Assembly (NCBI RefSeq): GCF_014836645.1
Contig: NZ_JACSQM010000012.1
Coordinates: 1-64,000 of the forward strand
Length of the DNA stretch: 64,000 nucleotides
Direction: 5' to 3'
Origin: Fictibacillus norfolkensis
GTDB taxonomy: Bacteria > Bacillota > Bacilli > Bacillales > Fictibacillaceae
Part shown: one piece after another, positions 37,612-46,382 of the stretch
How positions within the stretch are numbered: position 1 is the stretch's first letter
Layout of the letters: the number at the start of each line of letters is the position of its first letter
Made by a program: the position numbers and the translations under genes
The notes under the pieces: model-generated
Databases searched by the model: none
Told to the model about the DNA's origin: nothing
What the model saw: only the letters and a program-made list of their open reading frames with translations

Positions 37612-37911
37612 ATGGAATGGTTTGAAAAATTGTATGACGAGAGTGAGTCCGTGAATGTCCGGTTTGTAGGTTTTACTACAGATACGGTTAGGTATGATTT
37701 TGGTATTGTTTATACGAATATGTTTTTTGGTAAACCATTAGTAGTATGCATGCAAACAGGAAGGTCAGCATTATTAGATTCAAATGATATAGGGAATCTT
37801 GAATATATCAAGCAAGCCTTTCACATTAAAACACTTAAAGAAGCTGAGGATCTGGCGCTTTTCTTTGAAGAAGCTGTACCGAACATTCAAACGATAGAAC
37901 AATATGATTAA
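37612..37911 (+). CDS. DUF3055 (SAV0927-like) protein
   Basis: A 99-residue acidic protein: MEWFEKLYDESESVNVRFVG at the start, then YDFGIVYTNMFFGKPLVVCM and QTGRSALLDSNDIGNLEYI. These are the hallmarks, as I recall, of DUF3055, a small family limited to Bacilli with unknown function. ATG 37612 follows GAGGAGGGG; an upstream ATG in frame (37564) has no ribosome binding site. It ends just upstream of the SR1 promoter region. Confidence 0.7.
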   Translation: MEWFEKLYDESESVNVRFVGFTTDTVRYDFGIVYTNMFFGKPLVVCMQTGRSALLDSNDIGNLEYIKQAFHIKTLKEAEDLALFFEEAVPNIQTIEQYD

Positions 37912-37929
37912 ATAACATATTAATTTTAA

Positions 37930-37971
37930 TGTGTTATACTAAATGTGTTGACAAATCAAATGTGACATAAT
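37930..37971 (+). promoter_or_regulatory. Two CcpN-like operators at the SR1 promoter
   Basis: TGTGTTATACT (37930-37940) matches the CcpN consensus TRTGHYATAYW fully. TGTGACATAAT (37961-37971) matches at ten of eleven positions. They are 31 bp apart, three helical turns, one upstream of the -35 and one abutting the -10, as described for SR1 in B. subtilis. Confidence 0.75.
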
Positions 37972-37976
37972 ATTAT
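37948..37976 (+). promoter_or_regulatory. Sigma-A promoter of SR1
   Basis: TTGACA at 37948-37953, 17 bp, TATTAT at 37971-37976: near consensus. Transcription would begin near 37983. Confidence 0.85.
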
Positions 37977-37986
37977 AAAGATATAA

Positions 37987-38001
37987 ACGTAAGCGCTTTC
38001 A
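37987..38001 (+). promoter_or_regulatory. Cre-like site just downstream of the SR1 start
   Basis: ACGTAAGCGCTTTCA has one mismatch (second base) to WTGNAANCGNWNNCW and centres on the palindromic AAGCGCTT. It would let CcpA block SR1 early in transcription. Confidence 0.6.
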
Positions 38002-38024
38002 AAATGTGAAGGGAGATGGGACGG

Positions 38025-38147
38025 ATGGGAGTAATCATTTGCCAAACGTGTGAAACAACAATTGAACATTTTGAAGAGGAAAAAGTGACCACTTTATATT
38101 CAAACACATGCCCGCATTGTCATGAGCAAACGAACTTAGATAAGTAA
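38025..38147 (+). CDS. SR1P, GapA-interacting small peptide
   Basis: A 40-residue peptide: MGVIICQTCETTIEHFEEEK at the start and a CPHCHEQ segment near the C terminus. The phrase MGxIxCQxCxxxIxHFExEKVTxLY agrees with SR1P as I remember it from B. subtilis, where it binds glyceraldehyde-3-phosphate dehydrogenase GapA and promotes its link with RNase J1. Four cysteines in two CxxC pairs (6/9 and 29/32) could bind zinc. GGGAG lies nine bases before ATG 38025. rnjA is in this same window. Confidence 0.82.
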   Translation: MGVIICQTCETTIEHFEEEKVTTLYSNTCPHCHEQTNLDK

Positions 38148-38148
38148 G

Positions 38149-38180
38149 AAAAAAAGAAGACCCCATGGGTCTTCTTTTTT
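38149..38180. terminator. Bidirectional terminator of SR1 and speA
   Basis: GAAGACCC / GGGTCTTC stem, CAT loop, flanking A and T runs. Confidence 0.92.
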
Positions 38181-38188
38181 GTGGTTAA

Positions 38189-39664
38189 TTATCGAATAGC
38201 AACTTGTTCTTGAATAACCTTCAGATACTTTAAATCTGCATTTTCTGGGCCTTGAACGGGTAGACCGGCTTCAAGGTTTTCTTTAATATAATCCAAATTT
38301 TCCTTCGTGATGATTTCACCAGGGATGAAGATCGGAATTCCTGGCGGATAGACCATCACGAACTCTGCAATAATCCTACCGGCAGATTCTTCGAAAGGTA
38401 CACTCTCTGTATTTGCGTAAAATGCATCACGAGGCGATAGTGCGAGCACAGGTATATCTGGAACATGTACAGGTATCGATTTTATCTCTTCATTCTTTGA
38501 ATGGCTTAATTCATCAGAAAGTTGAGATAACGCTTGAACGAGGACCATGGTATCTTTTTCATGATCGGCCGTTGTAATCAAACATAGGATGTTGTACAGG
38601 TCAGATAATTCCACTTCAATATTAAAGTTTTGACGAAGCCAAGTTTCCGCGTCATATCCTGTAATGCCTAAGTCTTTTACTGATATTAAAAGCTTTGATG
38701 GATCATAATCAAAAGTAGCAGATGTGCCAAGCTTTTCTTCACCTACACAGTATAGGTTTGGGATATCATTAATCTTTGCTCTCGTTTCATTAGCAAGTCG
38801 AATTGTTTTTTCAATAAGTGTATATCCTTCAGTAGCAAGTCGGCGACGAGCTGCATCCAAAGAGGCAAGAAGGATATAGGATGTAGATGTCGTAGTCATC
38901 ATACTTAGAATGGTTTGCACGCGTTCTGGTGAAACAAGACCTTCTCTTACGTTTAATATAGAGCTTCCCGTCAAAGACCCGCCAAGTTTATGAACGCTCG
39001 TTGCTGCCATGTCTGCTCCAGCTTGCATTGCAGATAGTGGCATGTGATCATGAAAGTGGATCAAAACACCATGTGCCTCATCTACAAGGACAGGTACGTC
39101 AAATCGATGAGCAATATCGACGATTCCTTTTAAGTCAGCAGCGAAACCAAAATAAGTTGGGTTGATAACAAGCACAGCTTTTGTGTCAGGATGCTGATTT
39201 AAAGCCTTTTCCACACTGTCTGGCGTTATTCCGTGTGAGATCCCTAGTTCAGGATCGATCTCAGGGTGGATAAAGATCGGCGTTGCACCTGAGAATACGA
39301 TAGCTGTCATAATCGATTTATGAACGTTTCGCGGTACAAGAATCTTATCTCCTGGTGACACAACAGACATGATCATCGTCATGATGGCACCGCTTGTACC
39401 TTGTACAGAAAAGAAAGTGTGATCCGCACCAAATGCTTGTGCAGCAAGTGCCTGTGCTTTTTTAATCATTCCTTTTGGATGATGCAGGTCATCTAGTGGT
39501 GTAATGTTAATAAGGTCAATTGATAATGCGTTCGGTCCGATAAAATCTTTAAATTCTTCATCCATTCCTTGTCCCTTTTTGTGACCAGGAATGTGAAACT
39601 GCAATGGGTTCTTGTTTGCATGTTCACGCAAACCAGTAAATAAAGGAGTTTCGTGTTGAGACAA
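38189..39664 (-). CDS. speA: Arginine decarboxylase (Orn/Lys/Arg decarboxylase family)
   Basis: A 491-residue PLP enzyme of the fold-type I decarboxylase group. FHIPGHKKGQGM near the N terminus, VDEAHGVLIHFH, and the PLP-lysine segment ATSVHKLGGSLTGSS are clear. In B. subtilis SpeA makes agmatine from arginine for polyamine synthesis. The C-terminal domain ends PPGIPIFIPGE... typical of the family. TTG start after GAGGTG. Its 3' end meets the SR1 terminator, keeping the pdhD-SR1-speA neighbourhood, although other genes are inserted between pdhD and SR1 here. Confidence 0.9.
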   Translation of the reverse strand: MSQHETPLFTGLREHANKNPLQFHIPGHKKGQGMDEEFKDFIGPNALSIDLINITPLDDLHHPKGMIKKAQALAAQAFGADHTFFSVQGTSGAIMTMIMSVVSPGDKILVPRNVHKSIMTAIVFSGATPIFIHPEIDPELGISHGITPDSVEKALNQHPDTKAVLVINPTYFGFAADLKGIVDIAHRFDVPVLVDEAHGVLIHFHDHMPLSAMQAGADMAATSVHKLGGSLTGSSILNVREGLVSPERVQTILSMMTTTSTSYILLASLDAARRRLATEGYTLIEKTIRLANETRAKINDIPNLYCVGEEKLGTSATFDYDPSKLLISVKDLGITGYDAETWLRQNFNIEVELSDLYNILCLITTADHEKDTMVLVQALSQLSDELSHSKNEEIKSIPVHVPDIPVLALSPRDAFYANTESVPFEESAGRIIAEFVMVYPPGIPIFIPGEIITKENLDYIKENLEAGLPVQGPENADLKYLKVIQEQVAIR

Positions 39665-39787
39665 TGTAATCTACACCTCATCTATCGTTAACTTATAATG
39701 AATTTCATCTTTCTATAAAACAAAAGAAGTATAACAGAAAATGCATGAAGATGTAAGTAAATGATTTAATTTTCAAGGAGGAAATAA

Positions 39788-40747
39788 ATGAACACTAGAC
39801 TTACTGAACTTTTACATATTAAATTTCCGATTATTCAAGGGGGGCTCGCATACTTGGCGTATTCTGAACTTGCTTCAGCTGTTTCAAACGCGGGTGGTCT
39901 AGGTCAAATTACAGCTATGTCATTACCAGATTCAAAAGCGTTGACAACTGAAATTCAAAGAACAAAAAAATTAACATCAAATCCTTTCGGAGTTAACTTT
40001 GCGATCGGACAACATGGAAGACCGTATGAAGAGATGCTTGAGGCGGCAATCGAAGAAGGGGTTGAAGTAATAAGTGTAACTGGAGGGAATCCTGCGCCTG
40101 TATTAGATCGTTTAAGAGATACAGGTATTAAAACATTAGTACTTGTATCAAGCGTCAGACAAGCTGTGAAAGCAGAACAATTAGGAGCTGATGCTGTGAT
40201 GGCAGTAGGTCAAGAAGGCGGCGGCCATATCGGGAAGGATGACACGGGAACATTTGTCTTAGTTCCTAGAGTTGTTGAGAACGTTTCAATTCCAGTGATC
40301 GCCTCAGGAGGTATAGGTGATGGCAAAGGACTGATGGCTGCGCTTGCTTTGGGAGCAGAAGGAGTTGAGATGGGTACAAGGTTTATAGCGACAGAAGAAT
40401 GTGTTCACGCGCATCCCTTATATAAACAGCTTGTTGTTGAAAGCTCAGAATTAGATACAGTGGTTATCAAGAGAACACTAGGAGCACCCGGCAGAACGCT
40501 ACGGACAGATTTCACACTTGAAATTTTAGAAGAAGAAAATAAAGGTGGTACCTACCAACACTTAAAAGATTACATTAGTGGTGAAGCGAATAAGAAATTA
40601 ATCTATGAAGGAAAGAATGAAGAAGGGTATGGTTGGGCTGGACAAATTATTGGAAGGATCAACGATGTACCTTCAGTAGAAGAGTTGTTCAACAGGATGA
40701 ATGCTGAAGCTGAAACCATTAAACAAAAATTAAACAACCTTATCTAA
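39788..40747 (+). CDS. Nitronate monooxygenase / FabK-like flavin enzyme
   Basis: A 319-residue FMN-dependent TIM-barrel enzyme. PIIQGGLAYLAYSELASAVS, NPFGVNFAIG, GQEGGGHIG and PVIASGGIGDG are the FMN- and active-site marks of the 2-nitropropane dioxygenase/FabK group. It could be a nitronate monooxygenase or an enoyl-ACP reductase II; reading alone does not decide. AAGGAGG precedes the ATG. It stands where B. subtilis has yktA and ends with a bidirectional terminator. Confidence 0.85.
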   Translation: MNTRLTELLHIKFPIIQGGLAYLAYSELASAVSNAGGLGQITAMSLPDSKALTTEIQRTKKLTSNPFGVNFAIGQHGRPYEEMLEAAIEEGVEVISVTGGNPAPVLDRLRDTGIKTLVLVSSVRQAVKAEQLGADAVMAVGQEGGGHIGKDDTGTFVLVPRVVENVSIPVIASGGIGDGKGLMAALALGAEGVEMGTRFIATEECVHAHPLYKQLVVESSELDTVVIKRTLGAPGRTLRTDFTLEILEEENKGGTYQHLKDYISGEANKKLIYEGKNEEGYGWAGQIIGRINDVPSVEELFNRMNAEAETIKQKLNNLI

Positions 40748-40804
40748 CACTTTTCTAACAATGAGGATACTTACCCATACATTTCTGTTGTACGGCAATA
40801 TACT

Positions 40805-40850
40805 AGTGGTAAGAAGCAGCGGAAATTCTGCTTCCTGCCACTATTTTTTT
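40805..40850. terminator. Terminator between the FMN enzyme and yktB
   Basis: AGTGG / CCACT outer and AAGCAG / CTGCTT inner stems, then A(T)7. Confidence 0.75.
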
Positions 40851-40852
40851 AT

Positions 40853-41482
40853 CTACAGCTTCTTCTTAAGCTCATATAGAGGTAGCAGCGTTTTAAACGT
40901 TTCATCAATTCGTTCGTACCAATCATTCTCAGTCATGGCTGCAGCCTCATCTCTATCAATACGAACGCCACAAAGTAGTTCTGCTTTTTTTACAGTGCTA
41001 AGACGGGTTGCCATTTCTTCAAGACGATCCTTTTTTACCTTACGATGAGGAAAGCTATCAGGTTTCATGTGATCATCAGACCATACAAAATCGTTAGGTA
41101 TATTCTTCTTAATCTTGTTTAAGTTCTTTCGGATTATTTGTCCGAATGCATCCTTGATTGGTGCTTCGTAAATGAGCGCGAACCACAGAAATACATGTGT
41201 TTCCCAAAGTCCTATCTGAAAATGCGGCAGCATTTTATAGCCTCTTTTGTTAGGTGCGAAGGCTACCCATGTATCCTTTGGAGGATTTACCGTTCTTCTA
41301 GCATGTTTAGCAACGTGAAAGAACATCTCTTCTCCAGTAAGAGCAGTAAGTTCTTCTGCATATTTATTCCCTAAGGCCTCTAGTTTTGGCCGAATCTGGT
41401 TGATGATTTCTTCCATACGCTCATCAAGTCCTTGCGTTTGGAAAACCTTAAAGTCTGAATCATTGAATCCGTTAAATGTCAT
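40853..41482 (-). CDS. yktB: UPF0637 (DUF1054) protein YktB
   Basis: A 209-residue protein matching B. subtilis YktB: FNGFNDSDFKVFQTQGLDER, HVAKHARRTVNPPKDTWVAF, LPHFQIGLWETHVFLWFA and FVWSDDHMKP. Function is unknown. I start at ATG 41482, eight bases after AGGAGG; the frame is open for another 87 bases upstream but has no signal. As in B. subtilis it lies between speA and suhB (yktC). Confidence 0.92.
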   Translation of the reverse strand: MTFNGFNDSDFKVFQTQGLDERMEEIINQIRPKLEALGNKYAEELTALTGEEMFFHVAKHARRTVNPPKDTWVAFAPNKRGYKMLPHFQIGLWETHVFLWFALIYEAPIKDAFGQIIRKNLNKIKKNIPNDFVWSDDHMKPDSFPHRKVKKDRLEEMATRLSTVKKAELLCGVRIDRDEAAAMTENDWYERIDETFKTLLPLYELKKKL

Positions 41483-41648
41483 TTGAAAATCCTCCTGGTC
41501 GTCAAGTGCTACAAAGAATTTTAACATATGAAAAGCTTTATAAAAAAATGTTTGCATTAGATTCCGCAAAGTGCCGTTTCCATATACATGGCTGCTTCAT
41601 AAAATGGAGAAAAGAAGATAACGAGAAAAGAAAGGATGTGCCGGTGAA

Positions 41649-41837
41649 ATGAAACAAGTAATGAACACTTTGAAAAGAACGGATGCAGAAAGAAGAATTC
41701 CTGTATTAAAACTTGAGATTGATTATGAACTAGCTACTTTGTTTGATGCTTTAAAAGCGAAAGATCAAAAACAGATCAACGAATCAAAACGTAAGCTCGA
41801 ACGATTAAGGCTGGAGCTCGTGAGATTAGAAGCATGA
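41649..41837 (+). CDS. Small coiled-coil protein at the ykzI position
   Basis: A 62-residue protein, almost all helix: NTLKRTDAERRIPVLKLEID, then KDQKQINESKRKLERLRLEL. It lies between yktB and suhB, where B. subtilis has ykzI, a protein of equal size; I could not verify sequence identity. The ribosome binding site is weak (GGTGA) with AAAGGATG further upstream. Function unknown. It has its own terminator. Confidence 0.65.
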   Translation: MKQVMNTLKRTDAERRIPVLKLEIDYELATLFDALKAKDQKQINESKRKLERLRLELVRLEA

Positions 41838-41857
41838 TCCAAGCTGATAGCGGATAA

Positions 41858-41896
41858 CAAAAACGAATCCATCATGTACGGATGGTTCGTTTTTTT
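41858..41896 (+). terminator. Terminator after the ykzI-like gene
   Basis: AAAACGAATCCATC / GGATGGTTCGTTTT stem with a T7 run. Confidence 0.88.
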
Positions 41897-41947
41897 GTGA
41901 AGAGAATGAAATTGACTTATACTATAAGAAAGGTAAGGAGTGAAAAC

Positions 41948-42742
41948 ATGACGAATGAAGAAATGATAACGTTAGAGAAACACTTGAAGACATGGACACT
42001 TGAAGCCGCACAGCTCTTAAAAGATTCTTTTCAGAACACATTAACGATTACATATAAATCACATATCGCTGATCTCGTAACAGATATGGATAAGAGTATT
42101 GAGAAATTTTTTATCACTAAGATTCAACAAACCTTCCCGGAACATAGAGTACTTGGGGAAGAAGGATATGGAGATGAAATTAAAGGGAACTCCAAAGGTG
42201 TTATTTGGATAATCGATCCGATCGATGGAACGACAAACTTTATTCATCAACAAGCTAATTTTGCGATCTCTATAGGAATATATGAAGATGGTATAGGGAA
42301 ATTAGGACTCATTTACGATGTGGAAGGAAGTAACCTATATTTTGCTAAAGAGGGTGAAGGTGCTTATTTAAATGGTAAGAAATTACCGAAGTTAGAAGAA
42401 GTAACTTTATCAGAATCTGTTGTTGGTGTTAATGCAACTTGGGTTAGTCCGAACAGACGCATCAATCATGAACATGTACAACAGATCATCAGAAAATCTA
42501 GAGGGACTCGCTCATACGGATCTGCAGCGATCGAACTTGCTTATGTTGCATCCGGTAGACTTGATGCATATATGACACTCCGACTATCACCGTGGGACTT
42601 TGCGGCGGGTTTAATCCTTTTGAATGAGGTTGGTGGAATTGTGAGCCGAACGGACGGTGAACCTGTTCAACTTCTCGAACAGAACAGTATTCTGGCGGCA
42701 AAGCCCGGATTGCATAAAGAAATATTAGATCACTTAATATAA
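41948..42742 (+). CDS. suhB: Inositol monophosphatase family protein
   Basis: A 264-residue lithium-sensitive phosphatase-type enzyme. GEEGY at the first metal site, WIIDPIDGTTNFIHQ at the second, and LSPWDFAAGLILLNEVGG at the third are all complete. It would hydrolyse inositol-1-phosphate or a related sugar phosphate in the cytosol. ATG 41948 follows AAGGAG; the frame opens further upstream through the previous terminator, which is not credible. B. subtilis yktC (suhB) is in the same place. Confidence 0.9.
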   Translation: MTNEEMITLEKHLKTWTLEAAQLLKDSFQNTLTITYKSHIADLVTDMDKSIEKFFITKIQQTFPEHRVLGEEGYGDEIKGNSKGVIWIIDPIDGTTNFIHQQANFAISIGIYEDGIGKLGLIYDVEGSNLYFAKEGEGAYLNGKKLPKLEEVTLSESVVGVNATWVSPNRRINHEHVQQIIRKSRGTRSYGSAAIELAYVASGRLDAYMTLRLSPWDFAAGLILLNEVGGIVSRTDGEPVQLLEQNSILAAKPGLHKEILDHLI

Positions 42743-42755
42743 AACGAGTCTTAAA

Positions 42756-42800
42756 AAAAGAGAGCGTTCGATTATGAACGTTCTCTTTGCTTCTTTTTAA
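42756..42800. terminator. Bidirectional terminator between suhB and ylaF
   Basis: A 13-bp stem AAAGAGAGCGTTC / GAACGTTCTCTTT (one G-T pair); it includes the ylaF stop. Confidence 0.88.
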
Positions 42801-42942
42801 GAGTAAAACCATATCCCATAAGTAAAAATACAGAAACGATCGATATAAGAAAGACCAACCAGCTTTTTTCACCAATAGCTATTCCGATGCCGCAAATTGC
42901 AAATGCCGTCAATAGAGCTATAAAAAAGAAAATAATATTCAT
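42772..42942 (-). CDS. ylaF: Small membrane protein YlaF (DUF5325)
   Basis: A 56-residue protein with two membrane helices: NIIFFFIALLTAFAICGIGI and SWLVFLISIVSVFLLMGYGF, then a basic tail KKKQRERS. This matches YlaF in size and layout, and it lies next to typA (ylaG) as in B. subtilis. ATG 42942 follows GGAGG. Function unknown. Confidence 0.82.
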   Translation of the reverse strand: MNIIFFFIALLTAFAICGIGIAIGEKSWLVFLISIVSVFLLMGYGFTLKKKQRERS

Positions 42943-43094
42943 GATGACCTCCAAAGCCAAAAACTTGTCTATATTGTATTAAGTGTACCGAATTTACATA
43001 AAAAGAAAAAGCCTTTCTGTAAATTTGTGATATAATAGTCGAGTTGAACAAAAAATGATAAGAAAAAGAGATAGGATATAAGGAGAGAATACAT

Positions 43095-44930
43095 TTGAAT
43101 AGAAGAGATGATTTACGCAATATAGCAATTATTGCCCACGTTGACCATGGTAAAACGACATTGGTGGACAAATTGCTACATCAGTCAGGAACTTTCCGTG
43201 ACAATGAACAAGTTAATGAACGTGCTATGGATTCCAATGCTCTAGAACGTGAGCGTGGAATTACAATTCTAGCTAAAAATACAGCGATTAACTATAACGA
43301 GAAACGCATTAACATCATGGACACGCCTGGACATGCCGATTTCGGTGGTGAAGTAGAACGTATCATGAAAATGGTTGATGGTGTTCTACTTGTTGTAGAT
43401 GCATATGAAGGATGTATGCCTCAAACGCGTTTTGTTTTGAAAAAAGCGCTAGAGCAAAAGCTAACGCCAATCGTAGTTGTAAACAAAATTGACCGTGACT
43501 TTGCACGCCCAGAAGAAGTAGTAGACGAAGTAATCGATCTATTCATTGAACTAGGTGCTGAAGAAGATCAATTAGAATTCCCTGTTGTTTATGCATCTGC
43601 ACTTAAAGGGACTGCTTCAATGGACCCAAGCAAGCAAGATGAAGATATGACAGCTCTTCTTGATACGATTATTGACACAATTCCTGCACCAGAAGATAAC
43701 AGTGCTGAACCACTTCAGTTCCAAGTTACGATGCTTGATTACAACGACTACCTTGGCCGTATCGGTATTGGTCGTGTATTCCGTGGAACGATCAAAGTAG
43801 GTCAAGCCGTTTCATTAATGAAGCTTGATGGATCAGTTAAAAAGTTCCGTGTAACAAAGCTATTTGGTTTCTTAGGATTAAAGCGTATCGAGATTAACGA
43901 AGCAAAAGCGGGAGACTTAATTGCCGTTTCTGGAATGGAAGAGATCAACGTTGGGGAAACAGTATGTCCTGAAGGTCAAGAAGAAGCGCTTCCTGTTCTT
44001 CGTATCGATGAGCCAACATTGAAGATGACTTTCTTAGTTAACAACTCACCGTTCGCTGGTCGTGAAGGTAAATATGTAACAAGCCGAAAAATTGAAGAGC
44101 GCTTGATGTCTGAGCTTGAAACAGACGTAAGTCTTCGTGTTGAAAACACGGATTCTCCGGATGTTTGGACAGTTTCTGGTCGTGGTGAACTTCACCTTTC
44201 AATCTTAATTGAAAATCTTCGCCGTGAAGGATTCGAACTTCAAGTATCAAAACCTGAAGTAATCGTACGTGAAATCGATGGCGTAAAATGTGAGCCAGTT
44301 GAACATGTTCAAATTGACATACCTGAAGAGTACACAGGTGCAATCATGGAATCTTTAGGAGACCGTAAAGGTGAAATGAAGAACATGGTGAACAATGGTT
44401 CTGGTCAAGTGCGTCTTGAATTCATGGTACCTGCTCGTGGTTTGATCGGTTACACTACTGAGTTCTTAACACAAACACGCGGTTACGGCATCTTAAACCA
44501 TACGTTCGACAGCTATCAGCCAATGGTTGCTGGAAACGTTGGTGGACGTCGCCAAGGTGTACTCGTTTCAATGGAAAACGGGAAAGCTTCTCAATACGGA
44601 ATCATGGGGGTTGAAGACCGTGGTACGATCTTTATTGAGCCAGGAACAGAAGTATACACGGGTATGATCGTTGGAGAACACACTCGTGAGAATGACATTA
44701 CAGTTAACATCGTAAAAGTAAAGCAGATGACTAACATGCGTTCTGCGAACAAAGACCAAACAGTAAGCATGAAGAAGCCTCGTATCATGTCACTAGAAGA
44801 AGCATTAGAATATTTGAACGATGACGAGTATTGCGAAGTAACACCTGAAAGCATCCGTCTTCGTAAAAAAGTACTTGATAAGAACGAGCGTGAAAGAGTA
44901 GAAAAGAAAAAGAAACTTGCTCAAGGCTAA
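43095..44930 (+). CDS. typA: Ribosome-associated GTPase TypA/BipA
   Basis: A 611-residue translational GTPase. G1 [16 protein letters not shown]2 region [15 protein letters not shown]3 [13 protein letters not shown]4 NKID, then EF-G-like domains II, III and V and the BipA-specific C-terminal domain. It binds ribosomes under stress and aids 50S assembly in the cold. TTG start with AAGGAGAG upstream. Close to B. subtilis YlaG throughout. Confidence 0.97.
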   Translation: MNRRDDLRNIAIIAHVDHGKTTLVDKLLHQSGTFRDNEQVNERAMDSNALERERGITILAKNTAINYNEKRINIMDTPGHADFGGEVERIMKMVDGVLLVVDAYEGCMPQTRFVLKKALEQKLTPIVVVNKIDRDFARPEEVVDEVIDLFIELGAEEDQLEFPVVYASALKGTASMDPSKQDEDMTALLDTIIDTIPAPEDNSAEPLQFQVTMLDYNDYLGRIGIGRVFRGTIKVGQAVSLMKLDGSVKKFRVTKLFGFLGLKRIEINEAKAGDLIAVSGMEEINVGETVCPEGQEEALPVLRIDEPTLKMTFLVNNSPFAGREGKYVTSRKIEERLMSELETDVSLRVENTDSPDVWTVSGRGELHLSILIENLRREGFELQVSKPEVIVREIDGVKCEPVEHVQIDIPEEYTGAIMESLGDRKGEMKNMVNNGSGQVRLEFMVPARGLIGYTTEFLTQTRGYGILNHTFDSYQPMVAGNVGGRRQGVLVSMENGKASQYGIMGVEDRGTIFIEPGTEVYTGMIVGEHTRENDITVNIVKVKQMTNMRSANKDQTVSMKKPRIMSLEEALEYLNDDEYCEVTPESIRLRKKVLDKNERERVEKKKKLAQG

Positions 44931-44966
44931 ACATATTTCTTAACAAAACGATCGGGAGTGGGAATC

Positions 44967-45293
44967 GTGGAGGAACAAGAAATCATGAAAGCGACAGGGG
45001 AAGATTCGTCCTCCATGGCATTGCTGCTAGGGATTGAGAACGACCCTGTCAGAGCTTTTCTGCTGTTATATCTCATCATAACAGCGTTAAGCATCATTGT
45101 TTTTAAGTTAGGATTTGCTAAGAAACTACCGCCGTTAAAAGCGGTAGTGATCTATTTGTTTTTGATTATCGGATGTTTGCCACTAGCATTTTTCGGTATT
45201 GGTTTGCCGGTTGCTGAAGGATTGATGGTAGCGGCACTTATTTTAATCATCTATAAAGTCCGGCTTCATCAGAGCAAGAAAGAAAAAAGCTGA
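44967..45293 (+). CDS. ylaH: Membrane protein YlaH
   Basis: A 108-residue protein with three membrane segments: AFLLLYLIITALSIIVFKLGF, AVVIYLFLIIGCLPLAFFGI and LPVAEGLMVAALILIIYKVR, ending RLHQSKKEK. This is the YlaH pattern and location, right after typA. GTG 44967 is preferred (GGGAG eight bases upstream); GTG 44958 overlaps that site and ATG 44985 is another option. Function unknown. Confidence 0.82.
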   Translation: MEEQEIMKATGEDSSSMALLLGIENDPVRAFLLLYLIITALSIIVFKLGFAKKLPPLKAVVIYLFLIIGCLPLAFFGIGLPVAEGLMVAALILIIYKVRLHQSKKEKS

Positions 45294-45306
45294 TAGGGGG
45301 TTCGTT

Positions 45307-45585
45307 ATGCAGCTTGTTGACGCTCTATCAAATTGGTTGAGCATTAAGAAAGTACATGAAGAAAGACCCCATGATCTAGCAGCTAAGGAGACTTTTGAAT
45401 TTTTCACTGAGATTCTTACAGAAGATCATCATGTGAATATTTCTGCTGTAACGACTTCAGGTCCGTTTTACATCGTAATGTATGAGGTGAACGGGAAAGA
45501 AAACTCTGAAAAGTTTTTTATCGACAGCATCGATGCTTTATACGAAGGGATTCAAAGTGAACCAAGATTTAACGAGGAGTACTGA
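45307..45585 (+). CDS. Small acidic protein, unknown function
   Basis: A 92-residue soluble acidic protein: MQLVDALSNWLSIKKVHEER, then AKETFEFFTEILTED and GPFYIVMYEVNGKENSEKF. It looks like a compact alpha/beta protein. GGGGG precedes the ATG, and it follows ylaH by 13 bp, so the two share a transcript. No family recognised, and I know of no counterpart between ylaH and ylaI in B. subtilis. The stop is inside the following palindromic terminator. Confidence 0.65.
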   Translation: MQLVDALSNWLSIKKVHEERPHDLAAKETFEFFTEILTEDHHVNISAVTTSGPFYIVMYEVNGKENSEKFFIDSIDALYEGIQSEPRFNEEY

Positions 45586-45607
45586 TTAATCAGTACTCCT
45601 TTTTTTG
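45573..45607. terminator. Bidirectional palindromic terminator
   Basis: AGGAGTACTGATT / AATCAGTACTCCT (45575-45600), T-run after; it holds the stops of both convergent genes. Confidence 0.9.
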
Positions 45608-46032
45608 TTTAATTCTGTAACGAAAAAAGCAATGATAATCGCGAAGATTAGATGGCCGAGCAGCCAAATGATAAAAGGTAGCGTAAGTGGGGCTGAAAAA
45701 GGTTTTTCAACAGCTAAGCGGTAAAGAGGGAAGAATGTGAAAGACATAATTGCGTTGATGACTAAAGAGATCTGATAAGGATGGTTATAGACTTTGCAAA
45801 AAACATCTGCAAAAGCGATAAGGATGATCGCGATGATGATATGAAGGACAAACTGAAAAGGCTTATTATAGAGAACATAATCGGGAAGAGGCAGGAAATC
45901 AATATTTAATAGAAATGTGTAAAGATTTATTCCAAAAAGTACTTCTGGAATGTAAAAAAAACAAGCCAGCAGAATGCCGGCGATGGTCCCAAATAAAATC
46001 CATGAAATAATCCTTATGTTATTACCAATCAT
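45586..46032 (-). CDS. Four-helix membrane protein, unknown function
   Basis: About 148 residues with four hydrophobic segments, including ISWILFGTIAGILLACFFYI, FVLHIIIAIILIAFADVFC and LPFIIWLLGHLIFAIIIAFF. ATG 46032 overlaps the end of ylaI by 11 bp and has only a weak ribosome binding site, so translation is probably coupled to ylaI. A longer frame to 46080 exists but lies wholly within ylaI. No family recognised; B. subtilis has ylaJ next to ylaI instead. The lysine-rich C terminus is cytosolic. Confidence 0.62.
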   Translation of the reverse strand: MIGNNIRIISWILFGTIAGILLACFFYIPEVLFGINLYTFLLNIDFLPLPDYVLYNKPFQFVLHIIIAIILIAFADVFCKVYNHPYQISLVINAIMSFTFFPLYRLAVEKPFSAPLTLPFIIWLLGHLIFAIIIAFFVTELNKKRSTD

Positions 46033-46222
46033 TGTTTGTATCCGGGCTTCGATACAATGTGAAATTACCGGTAGCTTCACGCTCCGCGGTTTTTCGCGTT
46101 ATGCGTTCTCTGCAAGATTCGCACATAAACGTGTGTATAGGACGGTTTCTTAGTTTTTTTGCAAGGGTGCATTCATTTTCAATAACTTCGATCGTATCGC
46201 ATAATACGCATTTTACACGCAT
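46022..46222 (-). CDS. ylaI: Zinc-ribbon-like protein YlaI
   Basis: A 66-residue protein with two CxxC pairs, C5/C8 (KCVLCD) and C34/C37 (CESCRERI), set as a zinc ribbon, and LAKKLRNRPIHTFMC between them. This is the YlaI pattern. AGAGGTG precedes the ATG. Here it is on the minus strand, and the coupled membrane protein follows it. Function unknown; nucleic-acid or protein binding is possible. Confidence 0.88.
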   Translation of the reverse strand: MRVKCVLCDTIEVIENECTLAKKLRNRPIHTFMCESCRERITRKTAEREATGNFTLYRSPDTNNDW

Positions 46223-46382
46223 TGTATTTCACCTCTTTCAAACAGTATACCATAAAGAAATTGGAAAATTAAATGATCGATGCTTCGTATGCGAGAAGAG
46301 AGTATTGAAACAGATAGTTTTTATGAAAATGCAGTATACGTAATCCTCAGGTGAACAAAATTAACAGAGTGTCTTTCGGAAG

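Larger units (their letters stand above)
37983..38180 (+). ncRNA. SR1-type dual-function small RNA
   Basis: A consensus promoter, CcpN- and cre-like operators, an internal SR1P reading frame and a strong terminator define a transcript of about 200 nt beside speA. B. subtilis SR1 is similar in size, lies between pdhD and speA, base-pairs with ahrC mRNA, and encodes the GapA-binding peptide SR1P. The 5' end is estimated from the -10 box. The antisense function cannot be judged because ahrC is not in the window. Confidence 0.8.
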
